From positions 1-7,565 of the forward strand of contig CAZDZO010000032.1 in assembly GCA_964509975.1 (NCBI GenBank): a stretch of DNA of 7,565 nt. Direction: 5' to 3'. Each line of letters starts with the position of its first letter. Positions within the stretch are counted from its first letter, which is position 1. Below the pieces are notes generated by a model. The model did not search any database and was not told where the DNA came from. It saw only the letters and a list, made by a program, of their open reading frames with translations. The position numbers were made by a program, and so were the translations under genes. Source of the DNA: CAZVBV01 sp964509975. Its GTDB lineage: Bacteria; Patescibacteriota; Gracilibacteria; UBA4473. Shown here in pieces: positions 1-7,501 of this stretch.

Positions 1-83
1 TGGCTGGGGCGGAGGGATTCTACCCCCTGAGAAACACTGGCTTCAAGCCCGGCAGGGTTCCTTGCGATTTTACAAAGGGAAAA
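1..83 (-). pseudogene. Second degenerate tRNA-Gln-like sequence, 3' part preserved through CCA
   Basis: The minus strand ends at position 1 with CGCCCCA-G-CCA, the usual tRNA-Gln 3' end with discriminator G73 and an encoded CCA. It is preceded by a T-arm remnant, GGGGGTAGAATCCCTC, which differs from GGGGGTTCGAATCCCTC by a one-base deletion and a substitution in the T loop. An anticodon-like arm lies at 37-53 with TTG at 44-46, but its loop lacks the normal U33. The 5' acceptor and D arm are not recognisable within the usual distance; the right boundary is approximate. The preserved acceptor strand (5-11) pairs well with the 5' acceptor strand at 166-172 of the neighbouring tRNA-like sequence, so the two could be halves of one disrupted tRNA-Gln gene. 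Confidence 0.45.
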
Positions 84-98
84 TCCAAATATTTCATG

Positions 99-172
99 TC
101 CAGGAGGTGGAGGGACCCTGCCTCCTGATGCTGGCATCAAAATTCAGTGTTTTACCACTTGGCGACACCTCA
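99..172 (-). pseudogene. Degenerate tRNA-Gln(UUG)-like sequence, 5' part well preserved
   Basis: Reading leftwards from 172, the sequence matches the start of bacterial tRNA-Gln: acceptor strand TGAGGTG, then TC, then GCCAAGTGGTAA as the D arm. The anticodon loop TTTTGAT has anticodon TTG at 138-140, followed by GCCAGCAT. Several stems are damaged. The D stem (GCC with AAC) no longer pairs, the two inner pairs of the anticodon stem are mismatched, and the T loop lacks the TTCRA consensus. The acceptor pairs in six of seven positions with CACCTCC (103-109), but the end is TGGACA instead of GCCA. It is most likely a pseudogene or a strongly diverged tRNA. The CAGGAGG/CCTCCTG pairing at 101-127 is the T-arm region. 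Confidence 0.5.
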
Positions 173-364
173 AAAATGGAAGGATTCTGTTTTTCTACAA
201 AAAATAAAGTTTTTCTTACCAAACTTCCATAATATCTTAAAAACCTGTCGCTGTGTGTCTGCAACAGCTTGGGATTGGATGAGGATGTCAAACATATTTT
301 CCTAGAAAAATTACTCACAACTGGTGTTGAAAAGTGATTCTAAGCGTTCTTTATGAATAACTGT
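173..364. other. Intergenic stretch with no recognised gene
   Basis: These 192 bp between the stop of the transglutaminase/VWA gene and the tRNA-like remnants are AT-rich. They contain only a 4-bp hairpin (CAAC/GTTG at 318-329) and a weak AT hairpin near 297-312, neither convincing as a rho-independent terminator. No promoter with both boxes was recognised in front of the tRNA-like sequences. Confidence 0.5.
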
Positions 365-3300
365 TTATAAGGTTTCAACGTATTCAGTTACATCTTCTGA
401 AAATCGCAACATGTTTTTTTCCACTAAATCGTCGAAATCGGGAGACATCTCAGTATTTTCTTCGCCGAACATTTTCACGAGTTGTTGCCGTTCGTTTTCA
501 TCACTTCCCAATAAAACACCAAATTTCAGATGTTCCCCAAAATCTTGTTCCATAAACTCATTTATTTTTTCTGCCTCTGAATCGGGGATTCCTCCGTCTC
601 CAATAAAATACATCGCAGAAGCGTAATCAGGGAAGCCTTCCTTTTCAGTTTCAAGTCGTTCAGAGGCTCTTTTTATGGCAGAAAAGTCATCATTTCCTCC
701 TCCTGCTTTGACGGTGTCCATAAGGCGATATTTTATCGTAGAAGTTGATCCATCAGGAAATGTATACTGTTCTGGAGAATCATAATCTTGATCGAAGTCT
801 TTTACTTCTGTAATACCCCCATTAAAAAGGTGGATAGAAAATCGGATATATCCAAACTTTTTCGTAATCATCGAAAAGAGTTCGTTGTAAAAAATCAGTA
901 GCTTTTGGGCATCTTTTATTTTTTGTCCACTCATAGATCCACTTATATCCAGAACAATAGAGGAGATAAATTTGGGTTCTAAATTTTGTTCAATAATCCG
1001 AGGATTATTAACCGTTCCAAAAACCCAATTACGAAATTTGTTTGCGGCTCGAGAATCAAATTTTCCTCGACGACTTTCAGTATCCTCATCATATGTGAAT
1101 TCTTCTTCACGAGGCAAACACTCAACGAAGTATTGGTACCAATCTTCTATAAGCGGCATTACTTCCTCTCGTATTTTCTCATATTCTTCATAGAGTTTAT
1201 TTTCTCTTTGTATTTGTTGTTCAAACTGAGAGAGTTCATCAAGATTGGTTCCATCTTCTAATTGTTCTTTGAGTTCTTCGAGCTTTTCTTCATTCAAAAA
1301 TCCGTCTTCACTCATTTTTTCGAGCATATCTTTTATTTCGTCCTTGAGCGCATCTTCTTGTGCTTCAAGTTTTTCTTCTAATTCTTTTTTCGAGTCATCT
1401 AGTAATTCATCATTTTCTTCAAGCTCATCTTTTATCTGCTGAAGTTCTTCGGCAGATTTTGCTTGAGTCATTTGATCCTGCATTTGTTTTTGTTTTTGCG
1501 TATTTTCCTGCAACGTTTGTTCCATTTGTTGTTGATTTTCTTGTGCTTCAGAAAAATCGCTATCAGAGGCTTCACCTACTTCAGAAGAATCAGATGTTTC
1601 ACATGATTCAGAAGAATCGGTTGTCTCACCGGAATCACCCTCAGCAGTCTCGCTTGTGTCGGGATCATCGTCTTTTTTAGAAGGAGGTTCTTCGGGAGGA
1701 GGCGATGAAGTTTCCAGCTCGTCAGTATTCGCTTGTTCGGTAGGCGTGTTGTCGGGCTTTTCCTTTTGAGATTCATCCTCTTTTTCTTCCGTTTGTGACG
1801 GAGTGGCATCAATTGTTTTCCATTGAGTTCCATCCCAGATTTCGGACCACGCGTGTCCCGTTGCATCTGTTATTTTTGCTTTCCCTCCTTTTGCAGAATC
1901 AATGCTATGTCCGGTCACTAATCGCGCAGGAACGCCTATAGATCGGCATAGTGCAATAAAAAGATTTTGTGCGGAATAACATTCTAGAAATTTCGATATA
2001 TCCAGATTTTGAATATAATTCTCTCCCGTAGACGTGTGTTTTAGTTTCGCTTGCAGTGCCCCTGCTTTTTTGAGATCACTTCCATTTCCTGGATAAAATT
2101 TATTTTTCTTAATATATTGCTGTATGGAGAGTGCCTTTTGGGTATTTGTTCCAGAAAGACTCTTGAGCAACGATTCGGTTTCTCCTGAAAGTGTGCCAGG
2201 TCGAAATATTTCTTGTAAATCTTCAGATACTACACTGGATTGAAAAGGAATGTCTTCTCTCAGAAAATCAATCGAAAATTCTCCTTGCCCCGTACCTTGT
2301 ATGTAAAAACAACCATTCTGATCGCGAAAAATGCGTGGCGGTTGTTCACTGGTATGTGTAAGTGATTGAAGATCAATGGCATGATTTACTGGAATAGGAA
2401 GCGCGTGCAATTTTGATTCCAAACGGCCTCGTATGGTTTGTCTTTCAGAACCTTCTAATGTTTCTTTATATTCCGAAACTTTTTTTTGTGTACTCCATTC
2501 AAGAGTTGATGGATTGTAATAACTTTTTCTTGCATCTGCATATTTTCCAATCTTAACGGCTTTACTTGTCCCATTTGCCGTAATTTCAAAGAAAACTGTT
2601 TGCGGTGTTTTTTCTTTTGACTCTGTGGAATCGGCTTCTGTTTCTTGTGATTCTTGCTCGTTATTATTTTCTTCTTCAGTCTCTTCTTGCAGTGGTGGAA
2701 CTTCGTAGATATCTTTTTCCGCGGGAGGAATCGTGAGGTCTTCTTCTTGGTTTGGTGCTTCCGGATCCGGCATAAACGGTTCCAATTCCTCTTGAAGTTT
2801 GCTTTTTTCTTCTTCAGATAGTTGAGGAGTTTCAGATTCCTTTGTTTGTGAAGGAATCTCCTTTATCTTGAGATCTTTTTGAAAGAAATCAAAAAGAGTA
2901 TCATATCCTTCATGATTTCCCTTTTTTACATATTGCTCAAAAGCAGGACGAAGCGTGTCCAAAACTTTTCGTTCTTCTTCTGATAATGCGATTTCTTTTG
3001 TTTTTTCTGCGTTAAGTGTTTCTTCAATCCATTCATTTTTGAGCTGCTGAATAATTTTTTCTTTTGAAGAACGTTCTGTCCCCGCCGTTTTATATTCCTG
3101 CTCTAATGCATGCTTAATCTGCTCCTTTCCAGTGTTTCCATAAGAATCGATGAGTTTTTGACGCGTACGATTTTGGACGATTGAATCGTAAAAAGAAACA
3201 ACATCATCAATCGCGACATCTTTGTTTTGAGATTGTTCCAGTATATCCAATAACTGCCCTGTATCAGAGTGCTGAATTCTACTTGTAATATCTCGTAATT

Positions 3301-3589
3301 GAGATTCTATGGATTTAAATCCTTCCGTCTCCAAACCCTCTGAGGGAAAAATAATTCCATCAGGTTGCAAATCGTTTTGTACTTCTGCCTTCGTATATTT
3401 CCCTTCCAAAACTCCTTGTAGCAGTTCCTTTCTGTTTTCCTCTCCTTTCGGATAGTGTATAGCCCAATCTTTTCCCGGTACAACCTTCACTTGTTCTGTA
3501 CTGAAATTTTGACATAAATGCTGCACCTGCCGCAAATGACTTGCAGTTGATTTTTTTTCTTTAGAATGAATATTTTCTTGAAGTGGCAT
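365..3589 (-). CDS. Transglutaminase-like/VWA fusion protein, probable partner of the upstream AAA+ ATPase
   Basis: This 1074-aa protein starts 9 bp after the ATPase gene and is probably co-transcribed and translationally coupled with it. In order it shows: a helical, charged N-terminus (1-247); an acidic Pro/Glu-rich linker (248-330); a beta-rich segment (331-470); and a transglutaminase-like core (about 485-600). The core has Cys537 in ECYSAQ, the typical GVPARLVTG segment, His579 in GHAWSE and Asp594 in TIDATP, a complete Cys-His-Asp triad with usual spacing. After it come a second acidic Ser/Pro-rich linker (596-682), a Glu/Gln-rich coiled coil (683-815) and a C-terminal VWA domain. The VWA MIDAS has Asp881, Ser883 and Ser885 in DISGSM, Asn966 at the usual Thr position in GGGNDD, and Asp998 in FIGDGG. 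Known VWA partners of AAA+ machines (CobT, BchD) likewise place an acidic linker before a C-terminal VWA. No signal peptide or transmembrane helix is visible, so it appears cytoplasmic. The triad suggests cysteine hydrolase or transamidase activity, but the substrate is unknown. Confidence 0.9.
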   Translation of the reverse strand: MPLQENIHSKEKKSTASHLRQVQHLCQNFSTEQVKVVPGKDWAIHYPKGEENRKELLQGVLEGKYTKAEVQNDLQPDGIIFPSEGLETEGFKSIESQLRDITSRIQHSDTGQLLDILEQSQNKDVAIDDVVSFYDSIVQNRTRQKLIDSYGNTGKEQIKHALEQEYKTAGTERSSKEKIIQQLKNEWIEETLNAEKTKEIALSEEERKVLDTLRPAFEQYVKKGNHEGYDTLFDFFQKDLKIKEIPSQTKESETPQLSEEEKSKLQEELEPFMPDPEAPNQEEDLTIPPAEKDIYEVPPLQEETEEENNNEQESQETEADSTESKEKTPQTVFFEITANGTSKAVKIGKYADARKSYYNPSTLEWSTQKKVSEYKETLEGSERQTIRGRLESKLHALPIPVNHAIDLQSLTHTSEQPPRIFRDQNGCFYIQGTGQGEFSIDFLREDIPFQSSVVSEDLQEIFRPGTLSGETESLLKSLSGTNTQKALSIQQYIKKNKFYPGNGSDLKKAGALQAKLKHTSTGENYIQNLDISKFLECYSAQNLFIALCRSIGVPARLVTGHSIDSAKGGKAKITDATGHAWSEIWDGTQWKTIDATPSQTEEKEDESQKEKPDNTPTEQANTDELETSSPPPEEPPSKKDDDPDTSETAEGDSGETTDSSESCETSDSSEVGEASDSDFSEAQENQQQMEQTLQENTQKQKQMQDQMTQAKSAEELQQIKDELEENDELLDDSKKELEEKLEAQEDALKDEIKDMLEKMSEDGFLNEEKLEELKEQLEDGTNLDELSQFEQQIQRENKLYEEYEKIREEVMPLIEDWYQYFVECLPREEEFTYDEDTESRRGKFDSRAANKFRNWVFGTVNNPRIIEQNLEPKFISSIVLDISGSMSGQKIKDAQKLLIFYNELFSMITKKFGYIRFSIHLFNGGITEVKDFDQDYDSPEQYTFPDGSTSTIKYRLMDTVKAGGGNDDFSAIKRASERLETEKEGFPDYASAMYFIGDGGIPDSEAEKINEFMEQDFGEHLKFGVLLGSDENERQQLVKMFGEENTEMSPDFDDLVEKNMLRFSEDVTEYVETL
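1580..1618. repeat. Short direct repeat in the acidic Ser-rich linker
   Basis: The 12-mer TTCAGAAGAATC occurs at 1580-1591 and again at 1607-1618, 27 bp apart and in frame. It encodes recurring Asp-Ser-Ser-Glu units (around residues 658-670) within the second acidic linker of the transglutaminase/VWA protein. It looks like local in-frame duplication in a disordered spacer, with no sign of a mobile or regulatory function. Confidence 0.5.
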
Positions 3590-3598
3590 GAGAATTCA
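3590..3598 (-). promoter_or_regulatory. Nine-base intergenic junction, likely translational coupling
   Basis: Only nine bases separate the TAA of the ATPase gene from the ATG of the transglutaminase/VWA gene. No purine-rich Shine-Dalgarno sequence is seen in the gap or in the last codons of the upstream gene. Ribosomes finishing the first gene probably re-initiate on the second, which would tie the amounts of the two proteins together. Confidence 0.5.
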
Positions 3599-6500
3599 TT
3601 ATGAAACGGCCACACGTTTTTGAGATGTTTGCGTATTCAGCCAGGTTTGGATTTTTTCACGATCTTTTTCGGAGTCGATCTTGATCAAATACTCTGTTTC
3701 CAACAGATCCTTCGCACATCGCTCTGGATCTAGCTTCAACTTTTCTTCATCGGAGATACGGCTCAATACATAGGCACAACGACGCATTTCACGAAGCGTG
3801 ATCGGTTGTGTTATGGGCAAAAGATTCTTTTTTTCTGAAGCACGAATACCTTTATCAAATCCTTTTACAAAATCATTGCGTAAATGTCCCACAAATTGCA
3901 CAAGTGCCAACACCACTTCTAAATCAAATTTTTGAATGTCCGTTATTTCCGGAACAGTCTCATCTTTCGGCATTCCATTTACGACATGTTCCCAGAGACG
4001 AACGAATTCATTTCGTTGGAGGTTTGGATCAAATGTCAGATCCTCTAGAGAATCTATACTCCTCGCCACTTTAAGTGCTTCAGTGACGGCATATGGTTTA
4101 TTAGAATTATCCTTGTCCCACGTTTCTTCAGTTTTTTCTCGATGCACTGATGAATATGGAATTTCCATTTCGACCATACGACTTCTCGTTGCCCACTGTG
4201 GGTCAAATGTTCCTGGATACCCAGGATTACGAGAATCCACAAAGAGTACTCCTCTTGCCGCTTTTACAACTTCTCCCGATCTTGTTTTTAGCGTCATGGC
4301 ACGAGATTCATCAAATAATGCATGCAAGAAAATTTGAGCGATTTCTGGCATCGCGTTAAATTCATTAAAATAAACAATAGCTCCAGGAGTTTTAATTCCT
4401 TCGAGTATTGCTGATGGAACTTTAATGGTTTTTGTCGCTCCATCCTCTACTTCCAACATCAAATCTTCTCCGAGTTCTGCCTCAGTTGTCCATTTTGTAC
4501 AGTCCATTTTGAAAAGCGGACGATTTGTCTTGGCAGCAAAAATTCGAAGAATAACATCTTTTCCTGTTCCGGTGTGGCCATTCATGTCGAGCATTCCTTC
4601 TTTTAGATCAGACTGCATTTGCAATCTCTGTGCCATTTCCTCAAGTAAGTCCTCATCTTCAGGTCCCACTACCCAGTTACTTTTAATTTCAGGCACAAAT
4701 CCTTTTCCATTTTCAAATTCAGCCTCTGGCGCATTTGCAATTTTTTCAACATGGAGAAGCAAGAGTACTTTGTTTTCTGCACAAAAGGTAGAATATTCTC
4801 CCAATAGTTTTTTATATTCTTCTTTCCACGTTTCGTCCCCCGCTTGTACTTCTTCTTTATTGTCTTTGCGTTCTTTTGTTTTTTTTCGTTCGCTATATTT
4901 TTCATGCAATGCTTTTTGTTTTTCCTTCCACTGTTTCTTGAGCGAAGAATTCTTTTCATTCCATGATTTCCATAACTTTTTAAATTCACGATATTCTCCT
5001 TGTGTGAGATATGATTCTGCTACTTCTTTTCCACGGTATTCCATAGCCCCAAGACGCCAATCAGATTCTTCTTGCTGATCTTGCCAGAGACGAAGTTTCT
5101 TTTCGTGTCCTTCTGAATTCGTCAAAAGGAGACTAATGTCGCCCAATATGTCTTTCGCTTTGACACCCGGACCATACGTTTTTTGATTCTCTTGAAAAAG
5201 AAGTTCTGTTTTTTGAGGCACTCTTTGTCGTTCTACTGTTCCTTCCCATCGAGGAAAAAGAGTTTTTCCAAAAGCAACCATCTGTTCGCCTGTTTCATTG
5301 AGAAGTTCTCCTTCCTGAGATTCGATTTCATATAAAATTTGAGATTCCTCCACTTTGAATTTCTTCTCAAATTCCTTAGCAACATCTGAATTTTTTTCGT
5401 GCAAAAGACTCATCCGCTCAAGTAATTCTTGTTTTAAATCACTCGTTTGAAGGTATGTCTCTGCCTCCTCACGTGAAGTGAACTTTTTGCTTCTGACTCG
5501 CGTCCAAAAATCTACAATATCATGTTGTAACAGCCTTCGCTCAGTCCCTTGATTTTCGACACTTTTTTCTCGTATTTCGGCATATTCTTCTTGGAATTTT
5601 TCGTTATGTTTCCCCGCAAGTTCATTGAGATTTGTTCGAAGCGTATGAATCTTTTCGAGTGTTTCGGTGGCCGTCGGGGGACAATTGTCAGCGTGTTCCT
5701 GTAGAGACCTTCTCAGTTTTGGCAATTCCGTTTCATACCATGCATCAAATCGTGGCTTGCTCGTTAACTTTTCTAATTCTCTTTTTGTACTGTCAAAAAT
5801 GCCTTGAACTTCTTTTTCGATTTCCGCCCCCTTACTTCTGTAAAAAGTAGCCTCCAGATCTGTAAACTGTTCAACTAATGTGGAGACTTCTTGTTGTAAC
5901 TTGGTAGGTAAATTAGATGTATTTTGAATTGCTTTAATTTTCGGACGAAGAACATTAATTTGAGAAAATGAAAGTTCCTGGTTTAACCTTCCTCGAATTT
6001 CGGTAACGGCGATATCTACTTTGGTCACCTGGAGTTCTTTTTCTGCATTAATGATTTTTGTCTCTTCTTGCTTGATTCTTGCTTCGATATCACGTGTGAT
6101 GTAGTTGATTTGTAGCTCATTTATCTCCTTGGATTCCAGTGATGTTCGAAGGGTTTGTAATTTTTCTTTTAGATCTTGTATTACCTTCATATCGAACGCT
6201 TTCCCTCGCATTTGCTGCTCAAATTGCTGTTCATATTGTTTTTTGAGACCATCAAAGGTCGCTGCCTCATCCTCAGGAATTACGGGCGCTTCTGATTTTG
6301 CTGGTTCTGCAAAAACATCTATTTTTTCCAAAGAACTCATTTTTTCTTGCAGTACTCTTGCTTCCAACTTTTTTGATACTTCGGCAAAGTTTGTCTTGTA
6401 GCATTTCAATGTATAGCGTTCATCAATAAGTCTCAAACGTTCTTGATCGTCAAAATCGAAATGTGTTATCTCTTCGATCTCCCCGCCTTCTTTCATCGAA

Positions 6501-7447
6501 TAGCGATTTAACGTAACCAAATTATTCACACCGTTTCTTTTGCCAATCCCCATGAAAAAGTTTCCACTTGGGTCTAGTTTGAATCCGCGAAACGTTTGAT
6601 ATGCAGTAGGCATGATCAACCTTTCTTTTTTTATTTTATCGGATAGGGGATCGATGGTTACTTTCCAAATTTCACTAGGGGATTTTGAACTTACGTAAAA
6701 CAAAACATTCTCGTCCTTAGGGTCTATCAATATATTGTCGCCAACAGAACTAATTTTATCCTCTGTTAAAAATATTGGTAATCCATCGTTTTTAATAATT
6801 TGCACACTATCTTCAGTGATTGTTGCTGAATATGTGGGAGAGAGAACGTGATCATTAGATGACGTAATGTCTTTAGGGAAATTCTCAGGAAAAAGTTCCC
6901 AGTTTCGAGGGGGTTCAAAATTTCCATCATCGTCACATGTTTTTACCGGAATCATGCCACCAACAAGAAGGAACTTATTATCCTTTGTTACATTCACATT
7001 CTTTTTTATTTCCCAGTTAATGCTCCCATATCTAATATAATTCTCATTAGTAGGCGCTAGAACGTGTTCGATTAAAGCTATTCGAAACTCTTGTGAAAAG
7101 CTATCGGCAGGAAATACGTTTCCAATATAGTCTTCGTCATCTCTGTCAGGATTAGTACTTAAATAGTCTTTGAAATTGTTTAGAGGAGAGATTCTTTTTA
7201 GGGTGTCTCCAGTTATAGGCGTTCCAGTAATCATAGGATCTACATCTGGCTGTATATTTCCCCTTTCATCAACATATGTGATTCCGTCCTTAAGACTTAT
7301 AATGCTATAGTTACCACAGTTCGTTAACTTATTCACTCCGTCTGGGAAGGGAACTTCTTTAAAACTTTTATCCTCTTCAAAATTAATTGTTGCCATTAAT
7401 TTTTCTTGCTCGATTCCGTCATTGTTGTCGAATTTTTCGATCTTCAT
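3599..7447 (-). CDS. Large AAA+ (MoxR/CobS/dynein-like) ATPase with N-terminal propeller-like region and long coiled coil
   Basis: This 1282-aa protein has three visible parts. Residues about 40-330 contain repeated blade-like units ending in Asp-Pro-x-Gly/Asn turns followed by hydrophobic strands (near 150-170, 236-270 and 287-320), resembling a beta-propeller; this is inference. Residues about 355-910 are charged, Glu/Lys/Gln-rich helix and probably largely coiled coil. Residues 924-1282 form an AAA+ domain: Walker A GHTGTGKD (957-964, Lys963), Walker B-like IVYFNEF (Asn1028, Glu1029), sensor-1 Asn1074 in RNPGYPG, candidate arginine fingers Arg1088/Arg1090 in ATRSR, and a sensor-2-like Arg1219 in ITLREMRR. 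The arrangement fits the MoxR/AAA_5 group, which remodels proteins together with VWA partners. The Mg-site residues are atypical: Asp964 replaces Ser/Thr and Asn1028 replaces Asp. No signal peptide or membrane segment is visible, so it is probably cytoplasmic. The ATG at 7447 is chosen because it follows the promoter closely. No good Shine-Dalgarno precedes it, and Met18 is a possible alternative start. The AAA+ call is firm; the propeller and biological role are not. Confidence 0.9.
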   Translation of the reverse strand: MKIEKFDNNDGIEQEKLMATINFEEDKSFKEVPFPDGVNKLTNCGNYSIISLKDGITYVDERGNIQPDVDPMITGTPITGDTLKRISPLNNFKDYLSTNPDRDDEDYIGNVFPADSFSQEFRIALIEHVLAPTNENYIRYGSINWEIKKNVNVTKDNKFLLVGGMIPVKTCDDDGNFEPPRNWELFPENFPKDITSSNDHVLSPTYSATITEDSVQIIKNDGLPIFLTEDKISSVGDNILIDPKDENVLFYVSSKSPSEIWKVTIDPLSDKIKKERLIMPTAYQTFRGFKLDPSGNFFMGIGKRNGVNNLVTLNRYSMKEGGEIEEITHFDFDDQERLRLIDERYTLKCYKTNFAEVSKKLEARVLQEKMSSLEKIDVFAEPAKSEAPVIPEDEAATFDGLKKQYEQQFEQQMRGKAFDMKVIQDLKEKLQTLRTSLESKEINELQINYITRDIEARIKQEETKIINAEKELQVTKVDIAVTEIRGRLNQELSFSQINVLRPKIKAIQNTSNLPTKLQQEVSTLVEQFTDLEATFYRSKGAEIEKEVQGIFDSTKRELEKLTSKPRFDAWYETELPKLRRSLQEHADNCPPTATETLEKIHTLRTNLNELAGKHNEKFQEEYAEIREKSVENQGTERRLLQHDIVDFWTRVRSKKFTSREEAETYLQTSDLKQELLERMSLLHEKNSDVAKEFEKKFKVEESQILYEIESQEGELLNETGEQMVAFGKTLFPRWEGTVERQRVPQKTELLFQENQKTYGPGVKAKDILGDISLLLTNSEGHEKKLRLWQDQQEESDWRLGAMEYRGKEVAESYLTQGEYREFKKLWKSWNEKNSSLKKQWKEKQKALHEKYSERKKTKERKDNKEEVQAGDETWKEEYKKLLGEYSTFCAENKVLLLLHVEKIANAPEAEFENGKGFVPEIKSNWVVGPEDEDLLEEMAQRLQMQSDLKEGMLDMNGHTGTGKDVILRIFAAKTNRPLFKMDCTKWTTEAELGEDLMLEVEDGATKTIKVPSAILEGIKTPGAIVYFNEFNAMPEIAQIFLHALFDESRAMTLKTRSGEVVKAARGVLFVDSRNPGYPGTFDPQWATRSRMVEMEIPYSSVHREKTEETWDKDNSNKPYAVTEALKVARSIDSLEDLTFDPNLQRNEFVRLWEHVVNGMPKDETVPEITDIQKFDLEVVLALVQFVGHLRNDFVKGFDKGIRASEKKNLLPITQPITLREMRRCAYVLSRISDEEKLKLDPERCAKDLLETEYLIKIDSEKDREKIQTWLNTQTSQKRVAVS

Positions 7448-7472
7448 TTTTAGAAATTTAATGAATCCTTTT

Positions 7473-7501
7473 ATTATACCTTAAAAAACAACATTCATCA
7501 A
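7473..7501 (-). promoter_or_regulatory. Sigma70-type promoter of the two-gene operon
   Basis: On the minus strand a TTGATG -35 box (7496-7501) and a perfect TATAAT -10 box (7473-7478) are separated by exactly 17 bp. Transcription would start near 7466, giving a leader of about 19 nt before the ATG at 7447. The only Shine-Dalgarno-like string, AAGGA (7466-7470), lies at the predicted transcript start and 18 nt from the ATG, so it is unlikely to be used; initiation probably relies on an unstructured AT-rich leader. No comparable promoter was recognised before the second gene. Confidence 0.6.

Noticed and set aside
37..53. Reading the left tRNA-like anticodon arm as tRNA-Ser(UGA) or, on the plus strand, as a selenocysteine tRNA
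   Set aside because: The CTTGAAG/CTTCAAG loop invites this, but there is no long variable arm, matching acceptor stem or T arm for either; the 3' end is that of tRNA-Gln.
94..318. 74-codon minus-strand open frame after the transglutaminase/VWA gene
   Set aside because: It would use a GTG start with no ribosome site, has no recognisable domain, and its 3' half overlaps the tRNA-Gln-like sequence on the same strand.
297..329. Candidate terminator after the operon
   Set aside because: The hairpins have only 4-5 mostly A-T pairs and no T run directly after the stem in the direction of transcription.
1245..1680. Plus-strand open frames rich in Ser, Phe and Leu opposite the coiled coil and acidic linker
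   Set aside because: Composition is the expected shadow of GAA/GAT/AAA codons on the coding strand.
4425..5078. 217-codon plus-strand open frame
   Set aside because: It is the antisense of the ATPase gene. Its Ser/Phe-rich product mirrors Glu/Lys codons of the coiled coil and has no domain or start signal.
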